Of a DNA stretch of 17,768 bases, positions 1 to 7,677 are shown in pieces. The DNA lies in contig JAILDR010000187.1 in the NCBI GenBank assembly GCA_024689285.1, forward strand, positions 1-17,768, given 5' to 3'. Every line of letters starts with the position of its first letter. Position 1 is the first letter of the stretch. Both the position numbers and the translations under genes were made by a program. The notes beneath the pieces were generated by a model. That model made no database searches and was not told the DNA's origin. It was given only the letters and a program-made list of their open reading frames with translations. Source of the stretch: Bacteroidales bacterium (GTDB lineage Bacteria; Bacteroidota; Bacteroidia; Bacteroidales; F082).

Positions 1-355
1 TGCTGTAGTCGTTGTAGGAGAGCCAAGGAAAGGCCAAACGTTCGAGGAATGTCCGCATCTGACCTGTCACATCGCCAAAGTAAATCGGGGAACCTAACAC
101 CAGTCCATCGGCTTGAGCTATCTCTTCCAAAACAGGAGTCAGCGCATCCTTGAACTTCCATACATTCGATGCCTTTCCCTTGATCTTGCAAGCCATGCAC
201 GACATGCAGCCTTTGTAGTCGAGTGCATAGAGGCGAAAGGTCTTCACCTCGATTTCGTTGCTGACGGAACTGGCTCCTTCAGCGAATTTCTTGAGCATTG
301 AGGCCGTGTTGAAAGTAGCGCGCGGGCCTCCGTCGATGATGATAATCTTTTTCAT
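1..355 (-). CDS. Flavodoxin-fold NAD(P)H-dependent oxidoreductase (3' end beyond window)
   Basis: The first 118 codons of a leftward gene are visible; the frame is open to the window edge, so the C-terminus is missing. The N-terminus MKKIIIIDGGPR is the first beta strand and phosphate-binding loop of flavodoxin-like FMN reductases, and GSPIYFGDVTGQMRTFLER (residues 88-106) is the second FMN-contact region typical of the iron-sulfur flavoprotein/NADPH-dependent FMN reductase families. A cysteine cluster, Cys50, Cys53 and Cys56, lies in the KGCMSCMACK segment; related proteins carry such cysteines, sometimes for an Fe-S cluster, but that role is not established here. It probably reduces quinones or other small electrophiles using FMN in the cytoplasm. 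Its start lies 13 bases after the DUF1905 stop, so it is the last visible gene of a three-gene cluster with the ClbS/DfsB-like protein. The family call is firm; the substrate is unknown. Confidence 0.85.
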   Translation of the reverse strand, partial: MKKIIIIDGGPRATFNTASMLKKFAEGASSVSNEIEVKTFRLYALDYKGCMSCMACKIKGKASNVWKFKDALTPVLEEIAQADGLVLGSPIYFGDVTGQMRTFLERLAFPWLSYNDYS

Positions 356-368
356 TGTCGTTGTCGTT

Positions 369-641
369 TTATTTTCGTTCGCAAAATGTCACATGCACCG
401 TGTCACCGAAGCTCTTGCCAATCTGTTTGCGGATGTCTTTCCGCAGGCCGATGATGAAGCAAGGCGTTCCCATCTTGACGATCTGCCCGTCGTATGGCAC
501 GCCGTCGAAGGTGGCATGGACCGCCAACCGACCTTTGCCGAAGAGCGCCTTGATGTCGAAAGGAACCTCAACGTATGCGGCATCCATGTCCTCGTTTTGG
601 ATGATGATGGCATCGAATTCGTATGGCGTTGCTGTGCCCAT
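369..641 (-). CDS. DUF1905 domain-containing protein
   Basis: This 90-residue protein is almost entirely one DUF1905 domain. The segments [20 protein letters not shown] (about residues 27-46) and [20 protein letters not shown] (62-81) match the family's recurrent pattern of a short beta barrel with a G-R-x-P/A-V core and a terminal I-R-K-x-I-G-K-x-x-G-D-x-V stretch. No signal peptide or membrane segment is present, so it is cytoplasmic. The biochemical role of DUF1905 is not known to me; it occurs alone or fused to a YdeI/OmdA-type region. The ATG is one base beyond the stop of the ClbS/DfsB-like gene, and the flavodoxin gene starts 13 bases downstream, so the three are almost certainly co-transcribed. 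The length is that of a complete stand-alone family member. Confidence 0.85.
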   Translation of the reverse strand: MGTATPYEFDAIIIQNEDMDAAYVEVPFDIKALFGKGRLAVHATFDGVPYDGQIVKMGTPCFIIGLRKDIRKQIGKSFGDTVHVTFCERK

Positions 642-642
642 G

Positions 643-1179
643 TTATTTCTTTAGGTTTTTCTGATGCGTCTTCAACAACTTCACCGCCTGCCCGTAAGGA
701 CTTGAGGTGACGCTCACGAAATAGGCCGCCATGTCGGTGGTGTAGGTGTTTTTGTAGTAGCCTTTGGTGAAAAGTTCCTCTTCGGTGAAGCTCTCGGCGA
801 GGCGGAGCATTTCATCGTGTGTCTCTTGCAGCAGGCGTTTGGCCTTCTCCAAAGGCGTGTTTTGGTGCTTCTCCACCAGCATCTTGTCCATCTCGTGGTA
901 GTTCTTGCGGTACGCGTCGGGCAGGTAGTCACGAGGGTGACCTTCGCGGATGTTGTTCACAAACTCGCGCATCAGCACCTGCCATTCGTGAAGGTGGATT
1001 AGCAGATCGCGGAGGCAGCAATCGTATTGCCAGCGCACACCGCATTTCTTCGGGTCGGCAGCAAAGTCGAAAGGAGCTGATATGGCTTCTTCGCTCATCT
1101 TGGCTATTTGTTCGTTGAGTCTGGCATAGCCGTCGGCCATGGCGGCAAGTAGTTCTTGTTTGTTGTTGGGATTGGGCAT
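643..1179 (-). CDS. ClbS/DfsB family four-helix bundle protein
   Basis: This 178-residue cytoplasmic protein carries the hallmarks of the ClbS/DfsB family (formerly DUF1706, DinB-like fold). The N-terminal [20 protein letters not shown] matches the family start P-x-P-x-N-K-x-E-L-L. The block [14 protein letters not shown] (near residues 57-70) resembles the D-V-L-x-H-L-x-E-W-H helix, and the C-terminal [20 protein letters not shown] matches the conserved S-Y-F-V-S-A-T-S-S-H-Y-x-W-A motif. The founding member ClbS is a self-protection hydrolase against colibactin, but most homologues sit in genomes with no colibactin pathway, and no biosynthesis genes are seen here. It leads a close cluster with DUF1905 and flavodoxin-fold genes. 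No TAnnTTTG promoter is visible in the 45 bases upstream, so it may be read from the promoter at 4177-4207. Substrate unknown. Confidence 0.87.
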   Translation of the reverse strand: MPNPNNKQELLAAMADGYARLNEQIAKMSEEAISAPFDFAADPKKCGVRWQYDCCLRDLLIHLHEWQVLMREFVNNIREGHPRDYLPDAYRKNYHEMDKMLVEKHQNTPLEKAKRLLQETHDEMLRLAESFTEEELFTKGYYKNTYTTDMAAYFVSVTSSPYGQAVKLLKTHQKNLKK

Positions 1180-1224
1180 GTTGTTATTCAGATTTGAGAT
1201 TCATTATTTTTTCGTTTTTGCAAT

Positions 1225-3330
1225 TCAAAATTTCCACACTCCTTCCACCTTCAAATCAGTCTTGTGGTTGCCCTTGATAAGGGATAAGCCACTGCCGATT
1301 TCATCGCGGTCGGTGTAGATGGTGCTGCCGATGCGGGCGTAGAGCGTCAGAAACTTGAAGGGTTTCCATTTCCCTAACAGATATACCCTCATGCCTTTGC
1401 CGTAAAAGGCTGGCACGCTGAACGAATACAGCACATCGTTTTCGTAGGTATAAACGCGGGTGTCATAGTCCTCGGTGTCGAAGACGGCGTAGCGGAAGGT
1501 GAGGCTGAAAGGCTTGTTCTCGGGCTTGTAGGCTACATCCTGACAGATGAAGAAGCCGTGGCTGTCAGCTCCGTCGCCGTTCTTGTAGTGGGCGTATTCA
1601 GCCTTGTTGCTGAAATGAAAATCCTCGCCTATCTGATAGTGGATGTCGAACCGTATGGAATTCTTGGTGTAGAAAACGGGATAGTGGCTGAAGACGTGGA
1701 CATCATTTGAGTTTTTCATCTTGGTCTTTGAGCGGATTTGCAGGTAGGCGTTGGCTCGTTTGCTGAAACTGTGGCTGAGGCGGAGGTAATAGTCATGGCC
1801 CCAGCTGGGTGCGTTGACTTGTGATGTGGGCCAGGTGAACTTGAACAGGTCGGCGTAGGTGAGGAGGTTCCAATAGGGGGCAGGTGCCAGCTCGGCTCCG
1901 AGATAAACCCCACGTTGCCCTTGGCTGCGGCTACCTTCGCCGTAGGCGCGGGAAAACAGGTTCTGATAGGCTTTGCCGTAATCGCGGTAAAGCATGGTGA
2001 AGTTGAGGTAACCCGCTGGCTTAAAAGTCATTCCGACAATCCCCGCGAAATGTTGGATTATTGGTGCCTCAAGGGCTGTGCTGTCGGGGCTGAGGCTCAT
2101 GGCAGCCTCGCCAAACAGGGCGAAATTCCCTTTGACGTACTTGAAGTCGATGCCGTGGGCGGTGAGCTGTTGTCCCTTGAAATAATATTGATTGTAATGT
2201 GTTGGCTTGGGCTGCAACGGTATGCTGAGCCAGGTGTAGTGTCCTGTGTAGCCGATTTCGAAATGGGCGGTGGTGTAGGCAAGGTGCCCGCCCGCCACCT
2301 GCTGGCGGACGGCGTGACGGTCAAGCAGTTCTCCGGTGGTGCGGTGATAGCCAGTCTCTTGCAGGCTGCTGACGAGCTCTGCTTCGTCCAGACTGTCGGC
2401 CGCGCTGATGTTGGCGTCGACGAGGCGGTTGCTGTAGAACACCGTGCCTTTGACCGTGCCGATGGCAAGGGTGGTGGCTGCTCCGCGCATGAACAAAGAC
2501 TCGTTGGCCGAGCTTTTCGGGCTGATCCCGCGACCTTGTTTCATCACGCTGCTGCCCGCAAAGGCCTTGCCGAAGTTGATTCCCGACCACATCGTAAGCC
2601 CTTGGCCGAAAGCCAGCTGATAGTCGCCTGCAACGGCAGTTTTTACGATACCTAAGTCCTTGGCGTAGAGATGGAAACCGATGAAGTCGGTGAGAGATTT
2701 TTCGCCTGGGTCTTTCTCCATGACGAAACCTGCGCGAATCTTGTCCCTGTAGTTATAAGTGTATTTCAGTTGATAGTGTTGCGGGCTGCCCAGATACCTT
2801 GAGTTGGGCTTGGCCAGCAATGCCGAATCGCTGATGTCGGCATAGCCTTCCTGCGGCTCAATGATTTGCCCGTATCGTCCCACAATTTGGTGCTTGCCGT
2901 AACGCGCCAGCTGGCTCAGGGTGACTTTGTCGCGTCCTCGGTCGGCATCGATATAGACGACGGGGGCAATAAGGCCTATGGTCTGCGCATCAAAGCCTTC
3001 CACCATTTCCAGCTCTTCAAAGAAGAGGAAGTCGCCATAATAACGGCGGTATTGCTGTAAAGCCTCGTATTGGAACACATTGATCAGCCTCATTTCCACC
3101 AGCTGCATCACCTCTTCGCTGTTGAGGTTGACTGGATTGTTGCTGAGGAAAATGTAGTTCTCCAAAAGCTCCTCGATGTCGACCTCCTCTTCGCTGTCTT
3201 CAGCCAGGCGTTCCACCTGCTCGATGAGCAAAGGACTCAAGACATCGGGGTGCAGGGTGCCGACGGGCGTTTGAGCCTTCGCAATAAGGCCCGAAGTGAT
3301 GAGCAATATGGTGAAAACCAGATGTCTCAT
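1225..3330 (-). CDS. Secreted helix-hairpin-helix protein, probable outer-membrane barrel
   Basis: This is a 701-residue protein with a signal peptide (residues 1-19, cleavage after AKA). Residues 40-60 are acidic. Residues 65-125 hold a ComEA-like helix-hairpin-helix region starting NPVNLNSEEVMQL and followed by YYGDFLFFEELEMVEGFD. The remaining 570 or so residues have short alternating hydrophobic and aromatic strands rich in Tyr and Gly (for example HYQLKYTYNYRDKIRAGFVM) and end in GVWKF; a terminal aromatic residue is typical of outer-membrane barrels. The layout matches Bacteroidetes proteins annotated only as helix-hairpin-helix domain-containing. Because it is exported, the HhH region is more likely a protein-interaction or periplasmic module than a chromosomal DNA binder. 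It starts two bases after the upstream PorV-like stop, so the two are one operon and plausibly one envelope complex. The barrel assignment is inferred from composition. Confidence 0.75.
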   Translation of the reverse strand: MRHLVFTILLITSGLIAKAQTPVGTLHPDVLSPLLIEQVERLAEDSEEEVDIEELLENYIFLSNNPVNLNSEEVMQLVEMRLINVFQYEALQQYRRYYGDFLFFEELEMVEGFDAQTIGLIAPVVYIDADRGRDKVTLSQLARYGKHQIVGRYGQIIEPQEGYADISDSALLAKPNSRYLGSPQHYQLKYTYNYRDKIRAGFVMEKDPGEKSLTDFIGFHLYAKDLGIVKTAVAGDYQLAFGQGLTMWSGINFGKAFAGSSVMKQGRGISPKSSANESLFMRGAATTLAIGTVKGTVFYSNRLVDANISAADSLDEAELVSSLQETGYHRTTGELLDRHAVRQQVAGGHLAYTTAHFEIGYTGHYTWLSIPLQPKPTHYNQYYFKGQQLTAHGIDFKYVKGNFALFGEAAMSLSPDSTALEAPIIQHFAGIVGMTFKPAGYLNFTMLYRDYGKAYQNLFSRAYGEGSRSQGQRGVYLGAELAPAPYWNLLTYADLFKFTWPTSQVNAPSWGHDYYLRLSHSFSKRANAYLQIRSKTKMKNSNDVHVFSHYPVFYTKNSIRFDIHYQIGEDFHFSNKAEYAHYKNGDGADSHGFFICQDVAYKPENKPFSLTFRYAVFDTEDYDTRVYTYENDVLYSFSVPAFYGKGMRVYLLGKWKPFKFLTLYARIGSTIYTDRDEIGSGLSLIKGNHKTDLKVEGVWKF

Positions 3331-3332
3331 GC

Positions 3333-4157
3333 TTATTTGCCGATGCTGAAAATCATACCTATTTGGATGGAAGCCCCAAGCTCTTGGTGCAGCTGGGCTG
3401 CCGCGTCGATTTGAAGGAACCGTAAGGCATAGCCGAGGCCGAAGGTCAGGATGCCCGGGTTCGACTGCACTCCTGCGCGGACGTAGAAGTTTTTAAGTAT
3501 CTCGTACTCCAGTCCCCCGCGCAGGCTGATGCCCCCGCGTTCGGTGTTTTTCTCCACCTCACATTGCCCGACGAATTCTTTCGTGAATTGGTAGGCCGCA
3601 CCAAAACGGAACACGATGGGTAGTTTCTCTTGGTTGAGGTTTTGTTTCAGGTAGATACTGACCGGATTGAAGATATAAGTGCCAAGCCTCAGTTTGTCGG
3701 TCGCTTGCGACTGTATGCCTATCTCAAAGGTGATGGCGTTTTGCCGGCCATAGTCATTGCCCGTGTAAATGGACAGGTAATCCAGCTGTAGACCCATTTG
3801 GAAGTAAGGGCCGAAGTCCTTGGCGTAGGCCAGCCCGAACTTGTTTTCGCTGTATTTTGATGAACCGAACTGATTGAAGCTCAATCCTAAACAGCCGAAT
3901 TTCGTCGGCAAGGCTGCTGCGCCACTTTTGTAAGCCGTTTCGGGCAGGAACCAGCGGTTTTCATAATACAGACCGATGCTGAATTTGTCGAGGTAGGCCA
4001 GACCTGCAGGGTTGTTTTGTATCGCCCACAGATTGAACGAGGCCGCCGAAGTGCCGCCCATGGCAGCCGCCCGTCCTCCAACGGGACTGATGAAATCATG
4101 CGCTAAAAGAGGTGAAACGGAGCAGACGATGAGGATGAAAAGTAAGTGTCTTTTCAT
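3333..4157 (-). CDS. PorV/PorQ-like outer-membrane beta-barrel protein
   Basis: This 274-residue protein begins with a signal peptide (about residues 1-19, ending LLA-H). Directly after it comes GGRAAAMGGTSAAS (27-40) and then NNPAGLA (48-54). This order, a small-residue-rich A-A-x-G-G segment followed by N-N-P-A-G-L, is the signature of FadL-fold PorV/PorQ and UPF0164-type proteins of the Bacteroidetes outer membrane. The rest is alternating beta strand. PorV and PorQ act in type IX secretion, but many relatives have no known secretion role and this one is short, so I do not name it PorQ. A strong promoter (TTTG, 19 bases, TACTTTTG) ends about 20 bases upstream of the ATG, which supports this start. 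It is the first gene of the leftward operon and is followed after two bases by the helix-hairpin-helix barrel gene. Confidence 0.68.
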   Translation of the reverse strand: MKRHLLFILIVCSVSPLLAHDFISPVGGRAAAMGGTSAASFNLWAIQNNPAGLAYLDKFSIGLYYENRWFLPETAYKSGAAALPTKFGCLGLSFNQFGSSKYSENKFGLAYAKDFGPYFQMGLQLDYLSIYTGNDYGRQNAITFEIGIQSQATDKLRLGTYIFNPVSIYLKQNLNQEKLPIVFRFGAAYQFTKEFVGQCEVEKNTERGGISLRGGLEYEILKNFYVRAGVQSNPGILTFGLGYALRFLQIDAAAQLHQELGASIQIGMIFSIGK

Positions 4158-4176
4158 AAGAGGTGTTTTGATGGTG

Positions 4177-4207
4177 CAAAAGTATGGGTGTTTTGTAAAA
4201 AATCAAA
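4177..4207 (-). promoter_or_regulatory. Promoter of the PorV-like/HhH operon
   Basis: On the minus strand TTTG (4207-4204), 19 bases, then TACTTTTG (4184-4177) fits the Bacteroidetes -33/-7 consensus. The expected start of transcription is near 4170, giving a leader of about 13 bases before the ATG at 4157. Confidence 0.75.
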
Positions 4208-4210
4208 GTT

Positions 4211-4245
4211 TTTGTCGCATAAGTTGCCAAAATTCCTTATTTTCG
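4211..4245 (+). promoter_or_regulatory. Weak candidate promoter of the DUF456/transketolase operon
   Basis: TATTTTCG (4238-4245) departs from TAnnTTTG by one base, and a TTTG (4211-4214) lies 23 bases upstream, longer than usual. It would start transcription just before the ATG at 4264. It is divergent from, and adjacent to, the promoter of the leftward operon. Confidence 0.4.
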
Positions 4246-4263
4246 CAGGCTAAAACTGAAATT

Positions 4264-4770
4264 ATGAACATTGTCCTGATTGTTGTCGCCATCCTTCTGG
4301 TCCTTGTCGGACTGGTGGGTTCAGTCGCACCTGGTATTGCCGGGCCGCCCTTCAGCTTCCTCGGCATTTTGCTGCTGTCGTTTGTCGATGGCATTGAGTA
4401 TTCCACTGGCTTTTTGATACTTATGGGAATGGCTGCTGTGGTGGTTTTTGTGTTGGATTATATCGTTCCCGCATGGGGGACGAAGAAACTGGGCGGCAGT
4501 AAGGCGGGTGTGCGCGGGAGCACCATCGGCTTGATTCTGGGGCTTTTGGTGACGTTCATGTTCCCGGTTGGCTTCATCGCTGTGTTGGTGGGGCCGTTTG
4601 TGGGTGCCTATATTGGAGAGAAGCAGGCAGGCACCGACGACAGCCAGGCGTTGAAGGCGGCTTTCGGGTCGTTCATGGGTTTTTTGGTGGGCACTGGGCT
4701 GAAGGTGATATATGCCTGTGTGTGTATTTTTTACGTGATCAAAGATATGATATTATGGATAACGAAATAA
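4264..4770 (+). CDS. DUF456 family integral membrane protein
   Basis: This 168-residue protein is nearly all membrane. Hydrophobic segments run about residues 1-20, 28-41, 47-70, 88-118 and 135-158, separated by short Gly-rich turns. The pattern S-V-A-P-G-I-A-G-P-P near residues 20-29, D-Y-I-V-P-A-W-G-T-K-K-L-G-G-S-K (65-80) and P-F-V-G-A-Y-I-G-E (111-119) is characteristic of DUF456, whose biochemical role is unknown. The frame stays open upstream to 4012, but that extension would run into the coding region of the divergent gene and through both promoter regions. The ATG at 4264 begins directly with the first membrane segment and is preferred. Its last 16 bases overlap the start of the transketolase N-subunit gene, so the two are translationally linked, though no metabolic connection is obvious. 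Confidence 0.88.
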   Translation: MNIVLIVVAILLVLVGLVGSVAPGIAGPPFSFLGILLLSFVDGIEYSTGFLILMGMAAVVVFVLDYIVPAWGTKKLGGSKAGVRGSTIGLILGLLVTFMFPVGFIAVLVGPFVGAYIGEKQAGTDDSQALKAAFGSFMGFLVGTGLKVIYACVCIFYVIKDMILWITK

Positions 4771-5633
4771 ACGAAAAGAGTTGCGGGACAAGGGACTGCA
4801 GGACGCGGGATTTGGCTGAGACGGCTCGGCATATCCGTGAATTGATATTGACGGCATTGGCTGAGGCTGGATCGGGTCATACGGGCGGATCGCTTGACTT
4901 GGTGGATATTTTCACCGTGCTGTATTTTGACCATTTGCGCCACAATCCCGACAATCCACTATGGGAAGGACGTGACAAGGTGGTACTCTCCATCGGACAT
5001 ACAGCTCCTGTGCTGTATGCCACTTTGGCTGCTGCTGGCTATTTTCCTGAGGATGAGATGCTGACGCTGCGTAAAATAGGTGGCCGTCTGCAAGGCCATC
5101 CGAGTCTGGAATCGTATTTGCCGGGTTTGGAGACCAGCTCAGGCAGCCTTGGGCAAGGACTGGGCATCGCATTGGGTTTGGCACTTGCAGCGAAGATGGA
5201 CGAGAGACGTGAGGCTGCCGGACATGAGACTTGTCGTGTGTTCTGCATCATGGGCGACGGTGAGCAGCAGGAAGGCAGCGTCTGGGAAGCGGCTATGGCC
5301 GCGGCACATCATAAGGTGGATAACCTATGCGCCATTATTGACCGTAACAGGCTGCAAATCGATGGCGGTACTGAGAAGGTGATGGCCATCGACCCGCTGC
5401 GCGACAAATGGAAGGCTTTCGGCTGGAATACTATCGAGATTGACGGACATGATATGGAGCAAATCAAGATGGCTTTGGATTTCGCTGACAAGACACAAGG
5501 CAAGCCTACCGTCATCATCGCCAACACCATCATGGGTAAAGGTGTCCCGTCAATCGAAAACGATTATCATTGGCACGGTAAGGTTCCAACTAAGGAACAA
5601 TTACCTCAGTTTATTGATGAATTGAATAGTTGA
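4755..5633 (+). CDS. Transketolase, N-terminal (TPP-binding) subunit
   Basis: This 292-residue protein is the N-terminal half of a split transketolase, which moves a two-carbon ketol unit between sugar phosphates using thiamine pyrophosphate. Visible hallmarks are SGHTGGSL (40-47), GHPS (114-117), SSGSLGQGL (128-136) and the TPP/metal motif GDGEQQEGSVWEA starting at 167 and ending in the downstream D-R-N at 196-198. Length fits stand-alone N-subunits. The frame extends back to 4722, but the ATG at 4755 gives the usual short N-terminus and overlaps the DUF456 gene by 16 bases; residues 9-20 (SCGTRDCRTRDL) are an unusual Cys/Arg-rich lead before the domain. The partner C-subunit gene begins 160 bases downstream on the same strand, after a repeat element. 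The two products should assemble into one active enzyme in the pentose phosphate pathway. Confidence 0.93.
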   Translation: MDNEINEKSCGTRDCRTRDLAETARHIRELILTALAEAGSGHTGGSLDLVDIFTVLYFDHLRHNPDNPLWEGRDKVVLSIGHTAPVLYATLAAAGYFPEDEMLTLRKIGGRLQGHPSLESYLPGLETSSGSLGQGLGIALGLALAAKMDERREAAGHETCRVFCIMGDGEQQEGSVWEAAMAAAHHKVDNLCAIIDRNRLQIDGGTEKVMAIDPLRDKWKAFGWNTIEIDGHDMEQIKMALDFADKTQGKPTVIIANTIMGKGVPSIENDYHWHGKVPTKEQLPQFIDELNS

Positions 5634-5639
5634 TGGCTC

Positions 5640-5755
5640 ACGCTTCGCGTCTTTGCGAGGAGGAACGACGAAGCAATCCAGGCTTGAAGCTACACACATA
5701 GATTAACTCCGTTGAATCTTCGATTTGCCGCGCTTCGCTCGTAATGACGCAAAGC
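5640..5755. repeat. REP-like imperfect inverted repeat between the transketolase halves
   Basis: The 160-base gap holds CTTTGCGAGGAGGAACGACG followed by AAGCAATCC, and, about 60 bases on, GATTTGCCGCGCTTCGCTCG then TAATGACG. The second arm resembles the reverse complement of the first (GGATTGCTTCG..., CGCAAAG). From memory, TTGCGAGGAG...CGAAGCAATCC with GATTGCC-CGCTTCGCTCG-AATGACG is a dispersed palindromic repeat seen in many bacterial genomes, including Bacteroidota. Here the arms have diverged. The spurious upstream extension of the next gene (starting at 5725) translates part of this repeat. Confidence 0.65.
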
Positions 5756-5793
5756 GGCAGAAATTTGAAATCAGAAAATTGAAATCCCTAATT

Positions 5794-7674
5794 ATGGAAT
5801 ACCAAAACAAAGGTAACAAAGCGACAAAAACAGGCTTCGGTGAGGGCGTTCTCGCTGCGGCACAAAAGGATAACCGCGTGGTCGGTCTTGGTGCCGACAT
5901 CACCGCCTCGGTAGGCATGAACTTCTTCGCAGAGGCTTTTCCCGAGAGGTTTATCTCTATGGGCATCGCCGAGCAGGATGCTGTGGCTACTGCTGCCGGT
6001 CTCGCCTTGGGCGGCAAGATTCCCGTCTTCAGCACATACGGCGTGTTTGCAGCCCATCGCGCCAATGACCAGATTCGCATTTCTGTGTGCTACAATAATG
6101 TGCATGTAGTCATCGGTGGTGCCCATGCGGGTGTTTCGGTTGGTCCCGACGGAGCCACTCATCAGGCGTTAGAGGACATCGCCACCATGCGGGTGCTGCC
6201 TAACATGACCGTCATTTCGCCCTGTGATGCCACACAAGCGAAAATTGCCACGGAGAAGGCCATCTTAGAGCGCAAGGGACCCGTCTATATCCGCTTCGGT
6301 CGCGAGCCTGAGCCGGATTATACGGATGAAAACCAAGAGTTTGAGATAGGGAAGGCGCAACTAATGCGTGAGGGGAATGATATTACTTTGGTGGCCACGG
6401 GCCATGAGGTGTGGGAAGCACTTCAGGCGGCTCACATGCTGGAGCTTATGAACATCTCGGCGCGTGTCATCAATATGCATACCATTAAGCCGTTAGATGG
6501 GGAAATCCTTGTTAAGGCTGCCGAAGAAACCCGGCTGATCTTTACCATTGAGGAACATCAAGTGGCAGGCGGTCTCGGTGGCGCGGTGACTGAGTTTTTG
6601 GCTGAGAACCATCCTATTCGTGTATGCCGCATCGGTATGGACGACCGTTTCGGCGAGTCGGGACAGGCTCCCGCATTGGTGCACAAGTATGGCTTGAATG
6701 CCGCCGGTATCGTCAAGCGTGTTTTGGAAATTACGTCCAATCAGGATTTCAGCATCTATGTCCGCAAGTTGGGCAAACCTTTCGATAGTTATATCAAGAA
6801 GCTGTACGACAGCCAAATGCTGTATGAAGGCTATGACTATCACGATGAATCCACCTTCGCGAACTGCCACGACATGAAGGTCTATCAGCATTATCTCTCT
6901 CAAGGCAAACGGGGGCGTGAAGTGCTGGAAACCTTGGCACGTGCTCTTCACGACCATTTCATCACGCATGAGTTGTATAAGATGCTTGACTTGTATGATG
7001 AGAAAGATGTCATAGGCATCATGGGCGGTCATGCAAAGCGGCGCGATGACCCGGATTATCGCCAAATCGTTTTGCTGAGCAAGAAACTGACCGAGATGGG
7101 TCGCCTGATGGTCACGGGTGGCGGTCCGGGTGCGATGGAAGCCGCGCACCTTGGGGCTTGGATGGCAGGCAGGACTGAAGCCGAGGTGGACGAGGCCTTG
7201 GATATGCTCAAGCCGTCGCCGACCTATAAGGACGAAGGCTGGTTGCGCCGAAGCTTTGAGGTGATGGAACGCTTCCCGCGCGTTACCGAATACCGCAGCC
7301 TTGCTATCCCAACGTATTATTACGGTCACGAGCCGACCGCGCCTTTCGCCACCGATATTGCCAAGTATTTTGATAACAGCGTGCGTGAAGATGGCGTTGT
7401 CACCATCGCCAAGGGCGGCATCATCTACACGCCTGGCAGCGCAGGCACCATGCAGGAGATTTTTCAGGACGCGGCGCAAAACCACTATGAAAGCGAGGGC
7501 TACGCCAGCCCGATGATTTTCTTGGGCAAAGATTACTTCACGAATTACATGCCAGCCTATGCGTTGCTTAAGGATTTGAACGACAGAGGCGTGTATAAGA
7601 ACATGATCCTCACAATTTCGGATGATAATGACGAGATTATTGAGGCGATAGTGAAGTTCAGGGAAGGGAAATAA
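5794..7674 (+). CDS. Transketolase C-terminal subunit fused to a LOG-family Rossmann domain
   Basis: This is one uninterrupted 626-residue frame. Residues 1 to about 314 are a complete transketolase C-subunit: the pyrimidine-binding region with the catalytic Glu in MGIAEQD (56-62), SVGPDGATHQALEDI (115-129), and the C-terminal domain with IEEHQVAGGLGG (252-263) and DDRFGESG (283-290). Residues 316-626 are a LOG-like/lysine-decarboxylase-like nucleotide-binding domain: MGGHAKR (410-416), MVTGGGPGAMEAAHLG (439-454) and TPGSAGTMQEIFQDA (546-560), where the usual P-G-G-x-G-T-x-x-E has Ser at its third position and keeps the Glu (555). LOG/PpnN relatives split nucleoside monophosphates into base and ribose 5-phosphate. 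The start at 5794 (MEYQNKGN) is chosen because the longer frame translates the repeat. The junction near base 6735 has no in-frame Met and no long linker. Both domain calls are firm; activity of the second is inferred. Confidence 0.92.
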   Translation: MEYQNKGNKATKTGFGEGVLAAAQKDNRVVGLGADITASVGMNFFAEAFPERFISMGIAEQDAVATAAGLALGGKIPVFSTYGVFAAHRANDQIRISVCYNNVHVVIGGAHAGVSVGPDGATHQALEDIATMRVLPNMTVISPCDATQAKIATEKAILERKGPVYIRFGREPEPDYTDENQEFEIGKAQLMREGNDITLVATGHEVWEALQAAHMLELMNISARVINMHTIKPLDGEILVKAAEETRLIFTIEEHQVAGGLGGAVTEFLAENHPIRVCRIGMDDRFGESGQAPALVHKYGLNAAGIVKRVLEITSNQDFSIYVRKLGKPFDSYIKKLYDSQMLYEGYDYHDESTFANCHDMKVYQHYLSQGKRGREVLETLARALHDHFITHELYKMLDLYDEKDVIGIMGGHAKRRDDPDYRQIVLLSKKLTEMGRLMVTGGGPGAMEAAHLGAWMAGRTEAEVDEALDMLKPSPTYKDEGWLRRSFEVMERFPRVTEYRSLAIPTYYYGHEPTAPFATDIAKYFDNSVREDGVVTIAKGGIIYTPGSAGTMQEIFQDAAQNHYESEGYASPMIFLGKDYFTNYMPAYALLKDLNDRGVYKNMILTISDDNDEIIEAIVKFREGK

Positions 7675-7677
7675 TCC

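Noticed and set aside
643..1179. Evidence for a colibactin-like biosynthetic cluster around the ClbS relative
   Set aside because: No polyketide or peptide synthetase, transporter or peptidase of that pathway is in the window; ClbS relatives are common elsewhere.
1915..2655. A 246-codon plus-strand ORF inside the helix-hairpin-helix gene
   Set aside because: It is antisense to a gene with a signal peptide and recognisable domain, and its protein shows no fold-like pattern; it reflects the codon bias of the real gene.
5725..5793. Upstream in-frame extension of the fused transketolase gene
   Set aside because: It translates part of the REP-like repeat. The ATG at 5794 gives the expected C-subunit N-terminus.
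6720..6760. Assembly artefact creating the transketolase-LOG fusion
   Set aside because: Both domains stay in the same frame with no slip in codon use or reading frame at the junction. Only reads can exclude it entirely, so it is kept as the refutation test.
6493..7485. A 330-codon minus-strand ORF inside the LOG half
   Set aside because: It is the antisense shadow of a frame with clear LOG motifs and has no promoter or family signature of its own.
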